Origin: Anaerococcus mediterraneensis
Lineage (GTDB): Bacteria; Bacillota; Clostridia; Tissierellales; Peptoniphilaceae
Assembly (NCBI RefSeq): GCF_900128415.1
Contig: NZ_LT635772.1
Span: forward strand, 930,001-994,000
Length of the DNA: 64,000 nucleotides
Reading direction: 5' to 3'
The position numbers were made by a program, and so were the translations under genes. Below, in pieces: positions 50,745 through 59,923 of this stretch (positions are counted from its first letter, which is position 1; every line of letters starts with the position of its first letter). Under the pieces are notes generated by a model. That model worked only from the letters and a program-made list of their open reading frames with translations, was not told the DNA's origin and made no database searches.

Positions 50745-50770
50745 GGGGCATAAAGCCCCTTTTTCTTTTT
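50745..50770 (+). terminator. Terminator (copy 2)
   Basis: Same GGGGC/GCCCC hairpin as 14033-14058. Confidence 0.75.
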
Positions 50771-50786
50771 ATGAGGTGATTAAATT

Positions 50787-51263
50787 GTGAATAATATAAA
50801 TACTATAGCGGATATTATTAACCGCCAGGGGGTAGCCATAGCTATATCCTTGATCGTGGCGGCCTTTATCTGGATCTTTGGGAGGTCTTTTATCAAGCAG
50901 TATGAGGAGCAAAAAAAGCTTGATAGGGAAAATTTGAAGGCAGAAAAAGAGATCGAGAGGCAGGAGCGAAAAGAGGATAGGGAGGCTCAGAGGGAGCAGA
51001 CTCAGCAGATCATAGACCTACAAGCTAGGTATATAGAGGCTTTGAAAGATCATGATATAAAGATCGATCAAAACAGGTCGAGTCTTAAAGACCATGATAG
51101 GATGTCATGTGATGGATTTACTTCTATAGAAAGAAGATTTGACAGCGTGGATAGTGAGCTTGAAGCTATTAAAAATCAAGTAAATGATCTGCCTACTAAG
51201 GTTATGGTGGAAGAGATGAAGAAAAATATAGACCACATGAGGTCGCAGATAAAAAAAGATTAG
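50787..51263 (+). CDS. Membrane coiled-coil protein, holin-like candidate (copy 2)
   Basis: Identical to 14075-14551. Confidence 0.6.
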   Translation: MNNINTIADIINRQGVAIAISLIVAAFIWIFGRSFIKQYEEQKKLDRENLKAEKEIERQERKEDREAQREQTQQIIDLQARYIEALKDHDIKIDQNRSSLKDHDRMSCDGFTSIERRFDSVDSELEAIKNQVNDLPTKVMVEEMKKNIDHMRSQIKKD

Positions 51264-51264
51264 G

Positions 51265-51289
51265 GGCTAGGGATTGACCTAGCCTTTTT
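51265..51289 (+). terminator. Terminator (copy 2)
   Basis: Same GGCTAGG/CCTAGCC hairpin as 14553-14577. Confidence 0.75.
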
Positions 51290-51306
51290 ATATATAGGAG
51301 GTATGT

Positions 51307-52071
51307 ATGGCAAGTATAGAAAAGATGATGGAGTATGCAAAGAGTCGTTGGCATGAACCTAAGTACAAGCTAGGAGGGGGCAGGATAGGGCCAGAGGCAT
51401 CTAAGAGGTCAAAGTTCGAGGACTGCTCATCTTTTGTTTTTAAGGCTGGTAAGGTCGGGGGATTTATACCTGAGACCATGTGGAATGGCAGCACTGAGGA
51501 TCTTTTTAAGATGGCCAGACAAGGAAAATATCTCAAGGAGATACCTTATAAAGATGTAAGACGTGGGGATATTTTTGTAAAAGGTAGAGAGGGTGTATCT
51601 GGTGGTGCTTATGGTCATACAGGGATTTTTACCAGGAAAGGTGAGATCATCCACTGCAACTATGGAAATAATACGGTTACCACTAACAATGAAAGCGAAG
51701 GCTATTGGTACTACCTTGATAGCTCCAAAGTCCCTGTACGCTTTTTTAGATGGGTTGGAGCTGTAGAAGAAAAGCCAAAGGCTAAGAAATCTATATCTGA
51801 CCTAGCAAAAGAAGTGATTGATGGCAAGTGGGGTGTGGGTGCTGATAGGCAGGCTAGACTCCAAAAGGCTGGATATAGCTATAGAGAAGTCCAAGACGAA
51901 GTCAACCGCCAGCTAAAGTCTAAGCCAGTCTATTATGTAGTCAAGGCTGGAGATAGCCTGGGGGCTATAGCCAAAGCCCATGGGCTAGGTCTGGATGAGG
52001 TTATAAAGATGAACCCACAGATTAAAAACCCTAATTTAATCTATAAGGGACAAAAGATCAGGATTAAGTGA
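51307..52071 (+). CDS. Endolysin (copy 2)
   Basis: Identical to 14595-15359. Confidence 0.88.
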   Translation: MASIEKMMEYAKSRWHEPKYKLGGGRIGPEASKRSKFEDCSSFVFKAGKVGGFIPETMWNGSTEDLFKMARQGKYLKEIPYKDVRRGDIFVKGREGVSGGAYGHTGIFTRKGEIIHCNYGNNTVTTNNESEGYWYYLDSSKVPVRFFRWVGAVEEKPKAKKSISDLAKEVIDGKWGVGADRQARLQKAGYSYREVQDEVNRQLKSKPVYYVVKAGDSLGAIAKAHGLGLDEVIKMNPQIKNPNLIYKGQKIRIK

Positions 52072-52072
52072 T

Positions 52073-52169
52073 AAATTGATTTATAAATGAAAATAATAGC
52101 TGAAATTTGCATTATTGATGATAAATTTGTCTTATAAATGAAAATAATAGCAAAAATTTTCATTATTGA
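52073..52169. repeat. Imperfect direct repeats (copy 2)
   Basis: Same two-unit repeat as 15361-15457. Confidence 0.65.
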
Positions 52170-52187
52170 GCAAAGAAAGGATTGTAT

Positions 52188-52583
52188 ATGAAAGAAAGTT
52201 TTATGATTTTAGCTGGGATAGCTTGCCTTATAGCTTTTTTGAGCCTTGTAAGTCAAGAGATTAAGAAGGCTAAGGCTATAGCTGAAAAGGAAGAAAATCA
52301 AACTAAAAAGTATGTCTATGACCAAGTTTTAGATTTGGCGGAGACTATCGTAGCTAGCCTTAATCAAACGTTTGTAGAGCCTTTAAAAGAGTCTGAAACC
52401 TTAGAGTTTGACGAAAAAGCAAGGGAAAAAGTTTTAAATGATGCCAAGGAGAAAATCAAGAAAGATTTGGATGCTAAAAGCAAGGAACTTTTGAAAGATT
52501 ATCTTGGATCAGAAGAAAATCTTGATGACTATATAGACGATGCCGTCCATAGAAGAGTCAATGAGGCTAAAAAAGAAAAGTAA
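52188..52583 (+). CDS. Phage holin, LLH-like (copy 2)
   Basis: Identical to 15476-15871. Confidence 0.75.
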   Translation: MKESFMILAGIACLIAFLSLVSQEIKKAKAIAEKEENQTKKYVYDQVLDLAETIVASLNQTFVEPLKESETLEFDEKAREKVLNDAKEKIKKDLDAKSKELLKDYLGSEENLDDYIDDAVHRRVNEAKKEK

Positions 52584-52664
52584 GTAAGTAAAAAAAGTTT
52601 ATGCCGATTAGCTACAGTACAAATTTTTATAGAAAAGAGGGAACTCCGAAATTATACAATTAAA

Positions 52665-52694
52665 ACCTACCTGTACTGGGGTAGGTCTTTTTTT
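52665..52694 (+). terminator. Lysis operon terminator (copy 2)
   Basis: Same hairpin as 15953-15982. Confidence 0.8.
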
Positions 52695-52757
52695 ATGCTC
52701 TTTTTTATAATTTATCTAATATAAACTTAAAAATAAAAATTTTAAAGGTGTATTTAT

Positions 52758-52907
52758 ATGCCTAGAAAAATAAAAAGCCTTAAAACGCAAAATATGAATG
52801 ATCGTTGGAATTTCAATGGTTATACAAGTATGTTTTTAGATTTATTTGAGATTTTTAGAGATATTCATTATATGATTATATTTACGTTGTATATATTGAC
52901 AATGTAA
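52758..52907 (+). CDS. Possible 49-residue protein (copy 2)
   Basis: Identical to 16046-16195. Confidence 0.35.
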   Translation: MPRKIKSLKTQNMNDRWNFNGYTSMFLDLFEIFRDIHYMIIFTLYILTM

Positions 52908-52924
52908 ATATATGATGATATAAT
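52880..52924 (+). promoter_or_regulatory. Cargo promoter and palindromic operator (copy 2)
   Basis: Operator 52880-52909, TTGACA 52896-52901, TATAAT 52919-52924, as at 16168-16212. Confidence 0.85.
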
Positions 52925-52974
52925 ATAGACAAGATGAGAGATAAGAAATAAATAAAAAAATTAAGGAGATCAAA

Positions 52975-53178
52975 ATGAAAAAGAACTTAACAATCCAAAA
53001 CTTGAACGCAAGCTACTATGACAGAGACATGGACCAATACACACTAGAATTCTTTGACGGAACATTAGTAGATGTAGATGGAAAAGTTTTTGAAGGTAAA
53101 GAAATTGATGAATATTTCTTTGATGATGAAGAAAACTTCAAGCTAGCTATAGAAGAGGGAGAAATCAGAGAAAAGTAA
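52975..53178 (+). CDS. Small acidic protein (copy 2)
   Basis: Identical to 16263-16466. Confidence 0.75.
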   Translation: MKKNLTIQNLNASYYDRDMDQYTLEFFDGTLVDVDGKVFEGKEIDEYFFDDEENFKLAIEEGEIREK

Positions 53179-53184
53179 ACCAGG

Positions 53185-53198
53185 GCCCCGCAAGGGGC
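53185..53198 (+). promoter_or_regulatory. GCAA-tetraloop hairpin (copy 2)
   Basis: Same as 16473-16486. Confidence 0.5.
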
Positions 53199-53239
53199 TT
53201 GGAATTTAGTACATATTAAATTATAAAGGAGATTAAAAA

Positions 53240-53671
53240 ATGAAAAGAATTATAAATGGAAAAAGATATGATACTGATACTGCACAATTTATTAAGACTT
53301 ATAGTAGTGATCTAAGTATAAGTGATTTCAGATACTATGATGAGTCTTTGTACCTTAAAAAGACTGGGGAGTTTTTCTTGTATGCTACTGGAAATGGGTC
53401 TTCTAAGTATGCTAGCAAATATGGAGATTTAAGAGGACCAGGCGAAAAAATTGTACCTTTGACTTTAGATGAGGCTAAGGCATGGGTGGAAAAGATCGAA
53501 GATCCTGACTTATATGAGGAGCTTTTTGAGGTCGAAGAAGAAGGAAATATAGCTTTTAGTTTGCTTTTACCAGAAAATTTATATAAAAAGCTAGATGATA
53601 AGTCTATGGAAGATGGCATTACTAAAAAAGATATAGTGGTGAAGGCTTTGGAAGATTATCTTAAATATTGA
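53240..53671 (+). CDS. MKRIINGK-type protein (copy 2)
   Basis: Identical to 16528-16959. Confidence 0.65.
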   Translation: MKRIINGKRYDTDTAQFIKTYSSDLSISDFRYYDESLYLKKTGEFFLYATGNGSSKYASKYGDLRGPGEKIVPLTLDEAKAWVEKIEDPDLYEELFEVEEEGNIAFSLLLPENLYKKLDDKSMEDGITKKDIVVKALEDYLKY

Positions 53672-53672
53672 G

Positions 53673-54314
53673 ATGTCAAAAAGAAAGATTAAAGGTGGGG
53701 ATGTCTTTGGTGAGTGGACAGTCTTAAAGGCTTACTCTTCTAGTGGTAAGAGCTTATGCAGATGTACTTGTGGGGTTGAAAAAGAGGTTTACAACTCCAA
53801 TCTTGTAAGGGGGCTATCTACCTCTTGTGGCCATGCTATGTTTGATAATCTCAAGGAATTAGCCTATGCAAGAAGTGACGAAAAGGTGCTAGGCAAGACG
53901 TTTGGAGAATTAAAAGTTTTAAAAAGAGCAAGTTCGACTGGTGAATCCATGTACCTATGTAGGTGTAGCTGTGGTAAAGAAGTTGAAGTGAGAGGTGTGG
54001 AGCTTTTAGATGGGAAAATTGTATCTTGCGGCCATAAAAGGGCGGAACAAAAAGAGCTTAAGGACAAGCTTGTAGATGGTACAAGCTTATATGGCATTAC
54101 CCAGGGCTTATCAAAAAATAATTCCACTGGTTATAAGGGTGTGATTTATGATAAGAAATTAAAGAAGTACAGGGCACAATTGACCTTTAATTATAAAAAA
54201 ATTAATTTAGGATTATATGATACTGCGGAGGAAGCTTACCAAGCTAGACTCGCTGGTGAGGAAAAATATTTTAAGCCTATACTAGAAAAATATAAAGATA
54301 AATTTGAGAAATAA
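53673..54314 (+). CDS. Zinc-ribbon/AP2 protein (copy 2)
   Basis: Identical to 16961-17602. It is the last phage gene before the host chromosome. Confidence 0.7.
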   Translation: MSKRKIKGGDVFGEWTVLKAYSSSGKSLCRCTCGVEKEVYNSNLVRGLSTSCGHAMFDNLKELAYARSDEKVLGKTFGELKVLKRASSTGESMYLCRCSCGKEVEVRGVELLDGKIVSCGHKRAEQKELKDKLVDGTSLYGITQGLSKNNSTGYKGVIYDKKLKKYRAQLTFNYKKINLGLYDTAEEAYQARLAGEEKYFKPILEKYKDKFEK

Positions 54315-54317
54315 AAA

Positions 54318-54339
54318 GGGAGGCTTAGGCCTCCTTTTC
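54318..54339 (+). terminator. Cargo operon terminator (copy 2)
   Basis: Same hairpin as 17606-17627. Confidence 0.8.
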
Positions 54340-54342
54340 TTA

Positions 54343-54460
54343 TGTGGGCAACGTGTGGGCAACCCATTCCACTATACTCAAATTTAGTCCGCCTTGTTCC
54401 AATATTATTGCCGAAGCTTAGTCATTTCAAAGGGTGATTATTGCTTCAATGACGCGCCAT
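54343..54460. other. attR: phage-host junction
   Basis: Keeps the left pair of TGTGGGCAAC arm repeats (54343-54352, 54354-54363) and lacks the right pair. Identity to the phage attP-type site ends at 54460. The core is the part to the left of this point. A GTCATT/AATGAC inverted repeat lies at 54421-54426 and 54447-54453 within it. Confidence 0.8.
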
Positions 54461-54470
54461 AAATATACAG

Positions 54471-54501
54471 GGAATATTGAAAAATCAATATTCCTTTTTT
54501 T
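54471..54501 (+). terminator. Host terminator at the attachment site
   Basis: GGAATATTGA / TCAATATTCC, ten perfect pairs, AAAA loop, seven T. It probably belongs to the host gene whose 3' end is the attachment site. That gene is outside the window. From 54502 to 54738 the DNA is AT-rich with no gene seen. Weak promoter-like TATAAT occurs near 54670. Confidence 0.8.
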
Positions 54502-54738
54502 GTGGCAGTATGTGGATTATTTTACTTATATTTTTTATTTTTCAGTATAGTTAGTCAAATTCTGGCCTATAAATTATAACATTTTCGTATAGATGATATC
54601 ATAAGTATGTAAATGATCTGTATATATTTTATAAGTTGTGTATATGAAGTTTTTAAAATATTGTATTTTATATAATCTTAATTATTTTTCCATACTTTAT
54701 CCATATCTTGGGTATATATTACTAAGTAGGAGGAAATT

Positions 54739-55956
54739 ATGAGTAGAAGAAATTCAAATAGGTCTGGTGGTTTTTTCACCTCATTTGCTTCAACTCTTAT
54801 AGGAGCAATAGTAGGTGGCTTTGTGGTTTATTTTTTACTAGCAGGCGCCAGAAATAATAAAATAGAAGATAAAAATGTAGAAAACAATGATGCAAAAAAG
54901 GAGATCAGCCAAACTATAAATATCAAGGATGATGAGTCCATGGAGTCAGTAGTTGTCAAAAAGTCTATAGATTCGGTTGTAGGTATAAATACTGTTTCAA
55001 AAGTTGTTCAACAGTCGTTTTTTGGACCTCAATCAGGCTATGTAGAGGGTATTGGTTCTGGCTCTATTGTAAGTGAAGATGGCTATATTGTAACAAATTC
55101 CCATGTTGTTAGTGACGGAGATGTAAAAGAGATCAATGTTTTATTCTCCAATGGAGAAACTGCTAAGGCAGATTTAGTCTGGAATGATCCATCCCTTGAC
55201 CTAGCGGTGATCAAGGTAGATAAAAAGGGACTTAAGGCAATAGATATTGGTGATAGTGATAAGGTAGAAGTTGGCGATAGGTCTGTAGCAATTGGAAATC
55301 CTCTTGGTTTTCAGCTCCAATCTACTGTTACATCTGGTATTATTTCTGGTCTAAATAGGACAGTAGCCTTTAATACTGGAGTTCAGATGGATGGATTAAT
55401 GCAAACAGATGCGGCTATAAACTCAGGTAATTCAGGTGGAGCCCTTCTTAATTCTAAGGGAGAGCTAATCGGTATAAATACAGCCAAGGCTGGTAATTCT
55501 GACGGAATTGGCTTTGCTATTCCTATAAATACGGTCAAACCAGTTATAGAAAAAATCAGAAAAACTGGTAAGTTTGATTCTGTTTATTTGGGAATCACAG
55601 GACAATCTCTATCATATCTAAAACAATTATCATATGTAAATACTGATGATTTGAAGGATAAAGATGGGATCTATGTTGTAAGTGTTTACGGTGAGGGCCA
55701 AGATATAAAACAAGGCGATGTCATTACAGCTATAGATGGTAAAAAGGTTACTGATATGAGCGGACTTAGAAAAATCCTTCTAAACTATTCTATAGGTGAT
55801 AAAGTAAAAATATCACTAATAAGAGATGGTGAAGAAGAGGAAATTGATTTTACTTTCACCTTAGATTCATCAAAAATGGATGAATTTAAAATGGCAAAAC
55901 CAAATAATAATGAAGAAAATAGAAAAAGAATGAATCCGTTCTTTAATCTACCATAA
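54739..55956 (+). CDS. htrA: HtrA/DegP-type membrane serine protease
   Basis: 405 residues. An N-terminal transmembrane anchor (about 16-36) is followed by a trypsin-like domain with His122 (NSHVV), Asp154 (SLDLAVI) and Ser232 (GNSGGAL), and one C-terminal PDZ domain (about 285-375). It degrades misfolded proteins outside the membrane. First host gene beyond the prophage. AGGAGG before ATG. Confidence 0.93.
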   Translation: MSRRNSNRSGGFFTSFASTLIGAIVGGFVVYFLLAGARNNKIEDKNVENNDAKKEISQTINIKDDESMESVVVKKSIDSVVGINTVSKVVQQSFFGPQSGYVEGIGSGSIVSEDGYIVTNSHVVSDGDVKEINVLFSNGETAKADLVWNDPSLDLAVIKVDKKGLKAIDIGDSDKVEVGDRSVAIGNPLGFQLQSTVTSGIISGLNRTVAFNTGVQMDGLMQTDAAINSGNSGGALLNSKGELIGINTAKAGNSDGIGFAIPINTVKPVIEKIRKTGKFDSVYLGITGQSLSYLKQLSYVNTDDLKDKDGIYVVSVYGEGQDIKQGDVITAIDGKKVTDMSGLRKILLNYSIGDKVKISLIRDGEEEEIDFTFTLDSSKMDEFKMAKPNNNEENRKRMNPFFNLP

Positions 55957-55960
55957 AATC

Positions 55961-56020
55961 AAGCTATAAGGGCAAATTTAGCAATAGATTGTATTGATAA
56001 ATGAGCCTTTATAGCTTTTT
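55961..56020 (+). terminator. htrA terminator
   Basis: Long hairpin AAGCTATAA / TTATAGCTT with inner GGC/GCC pairs, followed by a T run. Confidence 0.75.
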
Positions 56021-56051
56021 TTATGGAATTTTTATGGGTCAATATTTTTCC

Positions 56052-56080
56052 TTGACAGCCCTAATTTTCGAGTGTATAAT
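56052..56080 (+). promoter_or_regulatory. Promoter of the ylxM-ffh operon
   Basis: TTGACA (56052-56057), 17-base spacer, TATAAT (56075-56080). Confidence 0.88.
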
Positions 56081-56115
56081 AGTTGAGTCAAGTAAAAACA
56101 TTGACAGGTGATGAA

Positions 56116-56439
56116 ATGGAGAAAATAGTACAAGTTGCCCAGTTGTTTGATATATATGGCGCACTTCTAAATGAAAAGCAAAGAGATGTTATAAATTGCT
56201 ATTACAACGAAGATTTATCCCTTCAGGAAATTGCTGATAACTCCGATAGGAGCAAGCAGGCGATTTCAGATATGATCAATAGAAGTGTTGATAAATTATT
56301 TGAGTTTGAAGATGAGCTTTCTTTACTAAAAAATAAAATGGAACTAGCAGATTCTCTTTTAAGCATAAGAGAGTTGATTGAAAGTTCAAATAATAAGGAA
56401 GCAATTGAAAAGTTAACAGAATTAATTGAAAGAATTTAG
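56116..56439 (+). CDS. ylxM: YlxM-type SRP-associated HTH protein
   Basis: 107 residues from ATG 56116 (AGGTGAT upstream). A TTG at 56083 lies at the predicted transcript start and is rejected. Sigma-region-4-like HTH (LLNEKQRDVINCYYNEDLSLQEIADNSDRSKQAISDMINRS). Always next to ffh in Firmicutes; thought to assist SRP. Confidence 0.9.
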   Translation: MEKIVQVAQLFDIYGALLNEKQRDVINCYYNEDLSLQEIADNSDRSKQAISDMINRSVDKLFEFEDELSLLKNKMELADSLLSIRELIESSNNKEAIEKLTELIERI

Positions 56440-56447
56440 GAGCACAT

Positions 56448-57788
56448 ATGGTTTTTGAAAGCCTTGCGGATAGACTCCAAGAAGCGCTTGGAAAACTAAC
56501 GGGAAAAGGAAAATTAAACGAAAAAGATATAGACACTGCTATGAGAGAGATAAGACTTTCTCTTTTGGAGGCAGATGTTAACTACAAGGTTGTAAAAGAC
56601 TTTGTAAAAGTTGTCAAAGAAAGATCACTCGGGGCAGAAGTGATGAATTCTCTTTCTCCAGGACAGATGGTAGTCAAGATTGTAAATGAAGAGCTAACAG
56701 AGCTGATGGGTAAGGAAAACTCAAAGCTAGCACTTAGGGGATCAACACCTCATGTTGTTATGATGGTAGGTCTCCAAGGTTCTGGTAAGACAACCCATTC
56801 TGGTAAGCTTGTAAAACTTTTACAAAAAGACAATAGAAAGCCAATGCTAGCAGCCCTAGATATTTATAGGCCTGCAGCTATCCAACAATTGCAAGTAGTA
56901 GGCAAGCAAGCTAACACCTTTGTATTTGAAAAAGGCAAGGAAGATCCAGTAAAGATAGCAAAAGAAGCAAAAGATTATGCTAGGATAAATAATTACGATA
57001 CAGTGATCCTAGATACAGCTGGTAGGCTTCAGATTGATACAGACCTTATGGATGAATTAAAATCTATAAAAGAAGCGGTCAATCCTGACGAGATCCTCCT
57101 AGTCGTAGATGCTATGACAGGACAAGAAGCTGTAAATGTAGCTAAAACTTTTGATGAATACTTGGATATAACAGGAGTAATCCTGACCAAGCTTGACGGT
57201 GATGCTAGAGGTGGTGCAGCCTTATCAATAAGGCAAGTTGTTGGCAAACCTATAAAGTTTATAGGTGTTGGTGAAAAGCTTGACGATTTGGAGCCTTTTT
57301 ATCCTGACAGGATGGCAAATAGGATCCTTGGAATGGGAGATGTACTATCCCTGATAGAAAAAGCTGAAGAGCAATTTTCTATGGAAAAGGCCAAAGAGCT
57401 AGAAGCAAAAATGAGAGAGCAATCCTACAGTTTGGATGATTTTATGGAACAAATCCAACAAATCAAAAGCATGGGACCTCTTGAAGACTTATTAGCAATG
57501 ATACCTGGGGTCAACTCAAAAATGTTAAAGGGCATCAATGTGGATGATGCTGGTTTTGACAAGATTGAGTCACTTATAAACTCTATGACCAAGGAAGAAA
57601 GAGAAAAACCAGAGATAATTGGTAGAAGCAGGAAAGACAGAATATCTAAAGGTTCTGGAGTAGATGTTCGTGAACTAAATAAACTTTTAAAGCAATTCAA
57701 AGAGCTTAAAAAGATGATGAAAAAGATGACGGGCATGAAAAATATGAAAAAAAGAGGCAGAGGATTTCCAAAAATGCCTTTCTTTTAA
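56448..57788 (+). CDS. ffh: Signal recognition particle protein Ffh
   Basis: 446 residues. N domain 1-90. G domain with P-loop GLQGSGKTT (108-116), DTAGR and [10 protein letters not shown]. Methionine-rich M domain from about 300 ([22 protein letters not shown]). Binds SRP RNA and signal peptides for targeting to the membrane. Confidence 0.97.
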   Translation: MVFESLADRLQEALGKLTGKGKLNEKDIDTAMREIRLSLLEADVNYKVVKDFVKVVKERSLGAEVMNSLSPGQMVVKIVNEELTELMGKENSKLALRGSTPHVVMMVGLQGSGKTTHSGKLVKLLQKDNRKPMLAALDIYRPAAIQQLQVVGKQANTFVFEKGKEDPVKIAKEAKDYARINNYDTVILDTAGRLQIDTDLMDELKSIKEAVNPDEILLVVDAMTGQEAVNVAKTFDEYLDITGVILTKLDGDARGGAALSIRQVVGKPIKFIGVGEKLDDLEPFYPDRMANRILGMGDVLSLIEKAEEQFSMEKAKELEAKMREQSYSLDDFMEQIQQIKSMGPLEDLLAMIPGVNSKMLKGINVDDAGFDKIESLINSMTKEEREKPEIIGRSRKDRISKGSGVDVRELNKLLKQFKELKKMMKKMTGMKNMKKRGRGFPKMPFF

Positions 57789-57804
57789 AAATGAGGAGGA
57801 AATA

Positions 57805-58050
57805 ATGGCAGTAAAAATTAGATTAAAGAGAATGGGACAAAAGAAAAAACCATTCTACAGAGTAGTTGTAGCAGATTCTAGAAGAGCTAGAGATGGTAGA
57901 TTCATCGAAGAAATTGGTTACTATAACCCAGTTTCTGAACCAAAAGTTTTCAAAATAGATAATGAAAAAGCTAAACAATGGATCAAAAATGGTGCACAAC
58001 CAACATCTATTGTTGAAAAACTATTCAAAGACAACGACGTATTAGCATAA
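57805..58050 (+). CDS. rpsP: Ribosomal protein S16
   Basis: 81 residues, complete S16 ([39 protein letters not shown]). AGGAGG upstream. Confidence 0.97.
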   Translation: MAVKIRLKRMGQKKKPFYRVVVADSRRARDGRFIEEIGYYNPVSEPKVFKIDNEKAKQWIKNGAQPTSIVEKLFKDNDVLA

Positions 58051-58052
58051 TT

Positions 58053-58277
58053 ATGAAAGACTTAATAGAATTAATTGTAAAAGAGTTAGTAACTGACCAA
58101 GATGCTGTATCTATAGAAGAAAGTCGTGATGGCGGCAAAGTAGATATCCTAATAAAAGTTGCCGAAGAAGACAAGGGTAGAGTAATAGGAGTTAGGGGCA
58201 ATATTATAAACTCCATAAGAAATATCGCAAAAAGTGCAGCTATCAAGGAAAATGTGAAGGTTAATATCAAAATATGA
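58053..58277 (+). CDS. khpA: KH-domain RNA-binding protein KhpA
   Basis: 74 residues. KH domain with a GVRG form of the GxxG loop (GRVIGVRGNIINSIRN). Start two bases after rpsP stop. Family also called YlqC. Confidence 0.92.
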   Translation: MKDLIELIVKELVTDQDAVSIEESRDGGKVDILIKVAEEDKGRVIGVRGNIINSIRNIAKSAAIKENVKVNIKI

Positions 58278-58759
58278 GAATCTCAGTTGGTGAGATAGTA
58301 GCAAGCCACGGTATAAGAGGAAATCTAAAAGTCAAATCCCTATCTGATAACAAAGACAGGTTCAAAAAGGGATCAAAACTTTATATAGGCGACGAGCTTT
58401 TGACAATAAGAGAAGTTTTTAATCAAAAAAACATGCTTGTCATTGGCTTTGAAGAATATGATAATATAAATGATGTACTCAAATTCGTCGGCAAAGATTT
58501 AACAATTAATGAAAAAGATTTAGGCAAACTATCAGATGATGAATACTATATCCACGACCTAATCGGTCTAAAAGTCATCTCCAATGGGCAAATAAAAGGA
58601 GAGATCACCGATATAATAAGTGGAGTATATCCAAATGATGTTTACCTAGTAAAAACTGATGCGGCTGAAGTTTTAATACCAGCCCTAAAATCTGTTATAA
58701 AAGAAGTTGATAGCCAAAAAGGCATCATAGAAGTAGAAAATTTTAGTGATTATGAATAA
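58274..58759 (+). CDS. rimM: Ribosome maturation factor RimM
   Basis: 161 residues. N-terminal RimM barrel (VGEIVASHGIRGNLKVKSLSD) and C-terminal PRC barrel (YYIHDLIGLKVISNGQIKGEITDI... VLIPALKSVIKEVD). Acts in 30S maturation. ATGA overlap with khpA. Confidence 0.95.
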   Translation: MRISVGEIVASHGIRGNLKVKSLSDNKDRFKKGSKLYIGDELLTIREVFNQKNMLVIGFEEYDNINDVLKFVGKDLTINEKDLGKLSDDEYYIHDLIGLKVISNGQIKGEITDIISGVYPNDVYLVKTDAAEVLIPALKSVIKEVDSQKGIIEVENFSDYE

Positions 58760-59474
58760 AGTAACACTCCTGACCCTATTTCCAGAGTCTTTTGACTTTC
58801 TAAAGACCTATGGAGTCATAGGCAAGGCCATACAAAATAAAAAACTAGAGCTTGAAATAGTGGATATGAGAGATTTTGCAAACAACAAGCACAACCATGT
58901 CGATGATACAGTTTACGGCGGGGCAGCCGGTATGCTTATCAGACCACAAGTCATATATGACGCTCTATTATCAGTCAAAACACCAAAGTCTAAGGTAGCC
59001 TTTATGTCGGCTACAGGAAAAGTTTTAGATCAGAAGTTAGCAATCGACTTTGCAAGTATTGAACATTTGATAATAATATGCGGTCATTATGAAGGAATAG
59101 ATGCTAGAATTACAAATCATTATGTAGACTACGAAATATCTATAGGAGACTATGTACTTACAGGCGGAGAAATCCCAGCTATGGTCCTCATAGATTCTAT
59201 GGCTAGATTTATAGACGGAGTTGTAGGCAAGGAAGAATCACTGACGACAGATTCACATTATAATATATTGTTGCAACAAGATGAATACACCAAGCCAAGA
59301 GTTTTTAATGGCTACCACGTACCGGGGGAACTTGTAAGTGGTGACCACAAAAAAATAGCTGCTTGGAACAAGAAAAATGCAATAGAAAAAACTAAAAGAG
59401 TAAGACCTGACTTATATGAAAAGTACTTACGAGAGGAGAGTAAAGATGGATTTAATCAAGAAAATAGAAAGTGA
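58752..59474 (+). CDS. trmD: tRNA (guanine-37-N1) methyltransferase TrmD
   Basis: 240 residues from ATG 58752, overlapping the rimM stop. Trefoil-knot SPOUT fold: [26 protein letters not shown], and [18 protein letters not shown] are the binding loops for S-adenosylmethionine. Confidence 0.96.
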   Translation: MNKVTLLTLFPESFDFLKTYGVIGKAIQNKKLELEIVDMRDFANNKHNHVDDTVYGGAAGMLIRPQVIYDALLSVKTPKSKVAFMSATGKVLDQKLAIDFASIEHLIIICGHYEGIDARITNHYVDYEISIGDYVLTGGEIPAMVLIDSMARFIDGVVGKEESLTTDSHYNILLQQDEYTKPRVFNGYHVPGELVSGDHKKIAAWNKKNAIEKTKRVRPDLYEKYLREESKDGFNQENRK

Positions 59475-59793
59475 AAATCTACGTGAAGACAACTTTGACT
59501 TCAATGTAGGTGATACTGTTAGAATAAGCTACAGAATCAAAGAAGGCGACAAAACAAGACTTCAAGACTTTGAAGGTACTGTAATCTACATCAGCGAAGG
59601 TGGAGTAGGCAAGACCTTTACAGTTAGAAGAATTTCTTATGGTGTAGGTGTAGAAAGAACATTCCTATATCACAACCCAAGAATAGAAAAACTTGTAGTT
59701 ACCAGACGTGGTAAGGTAAGAAGAGCTAAACTAGGATACCTAAGAGATCGTCAAGGTAAGGCTGCTAAGGTTAAAGAAAAAACAAATTATTAA
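59446..59793 (+). CDS. rplS: Ribosomal protein L19
   Basis: 115 residues from ATG 59446 (GAGGAG upstream, within the end of trmD). An open frame from 59416 is only trmD overlap. Core [29 protein letters not shown] and [28 protein letters not shown]. Confidence 0.97.
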   Translation: MDLIKKIESENLREDNFDFNVGDTVRISYRIKEGDKTRLQDFEGTVIYISEGGVGKTFTVRRISYGVGVERTFLYHNPRIEKLVVTRRGKVRRAKLGYLRDRQGKAAKVKEKTNY

Positions 59794-59800
59794 TATGAAG

Positions 59801-59836
59801 AATGTCTTGAAGGAAACTTTAAGGCATTTTTTTTAT
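59801..59836 (+). terminator. Terminator of the ylxM-rplS operon
   Basis: AATGTCTTGAAG / CTTTAAGGCATT with GAAA loop and eight T. Confidence 0.85.
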
Positions 59837-59923
59837 AAAATTTTTGCTTAATAGTATTATGGATCTTAATATTTTTCATTTTGAGGTTAATTATGTATAA
59901 TAGTAGGTAAGCTAGGAGGAAAT

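Larger units (their letters stand above)
17749..54460 (+). mobile_element. Complete prophage copy 2, about 36.7 kb
   Basis: One full phage genome between two copies of the attachment core. It runs integrase (leftward), abortive-infection gene, CI repressor, early and replication genes, late regulator, terminase, head, contractile tail, lysis and cargo. Sequence identity with copy 1 ends at 17748/54460, where copy 1 continues into phage int DNA and copy 2 into host DNA. This gives the order attP-type site, phage, attR. In-frame stops in ssb (28257) and mazG (28961) suggest this copy may be decaying. The alternative that the duplication is an assembly product of a circular or concatemeric phage is weakened but not excluded by the two base differences. 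Confidence 0.92.
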
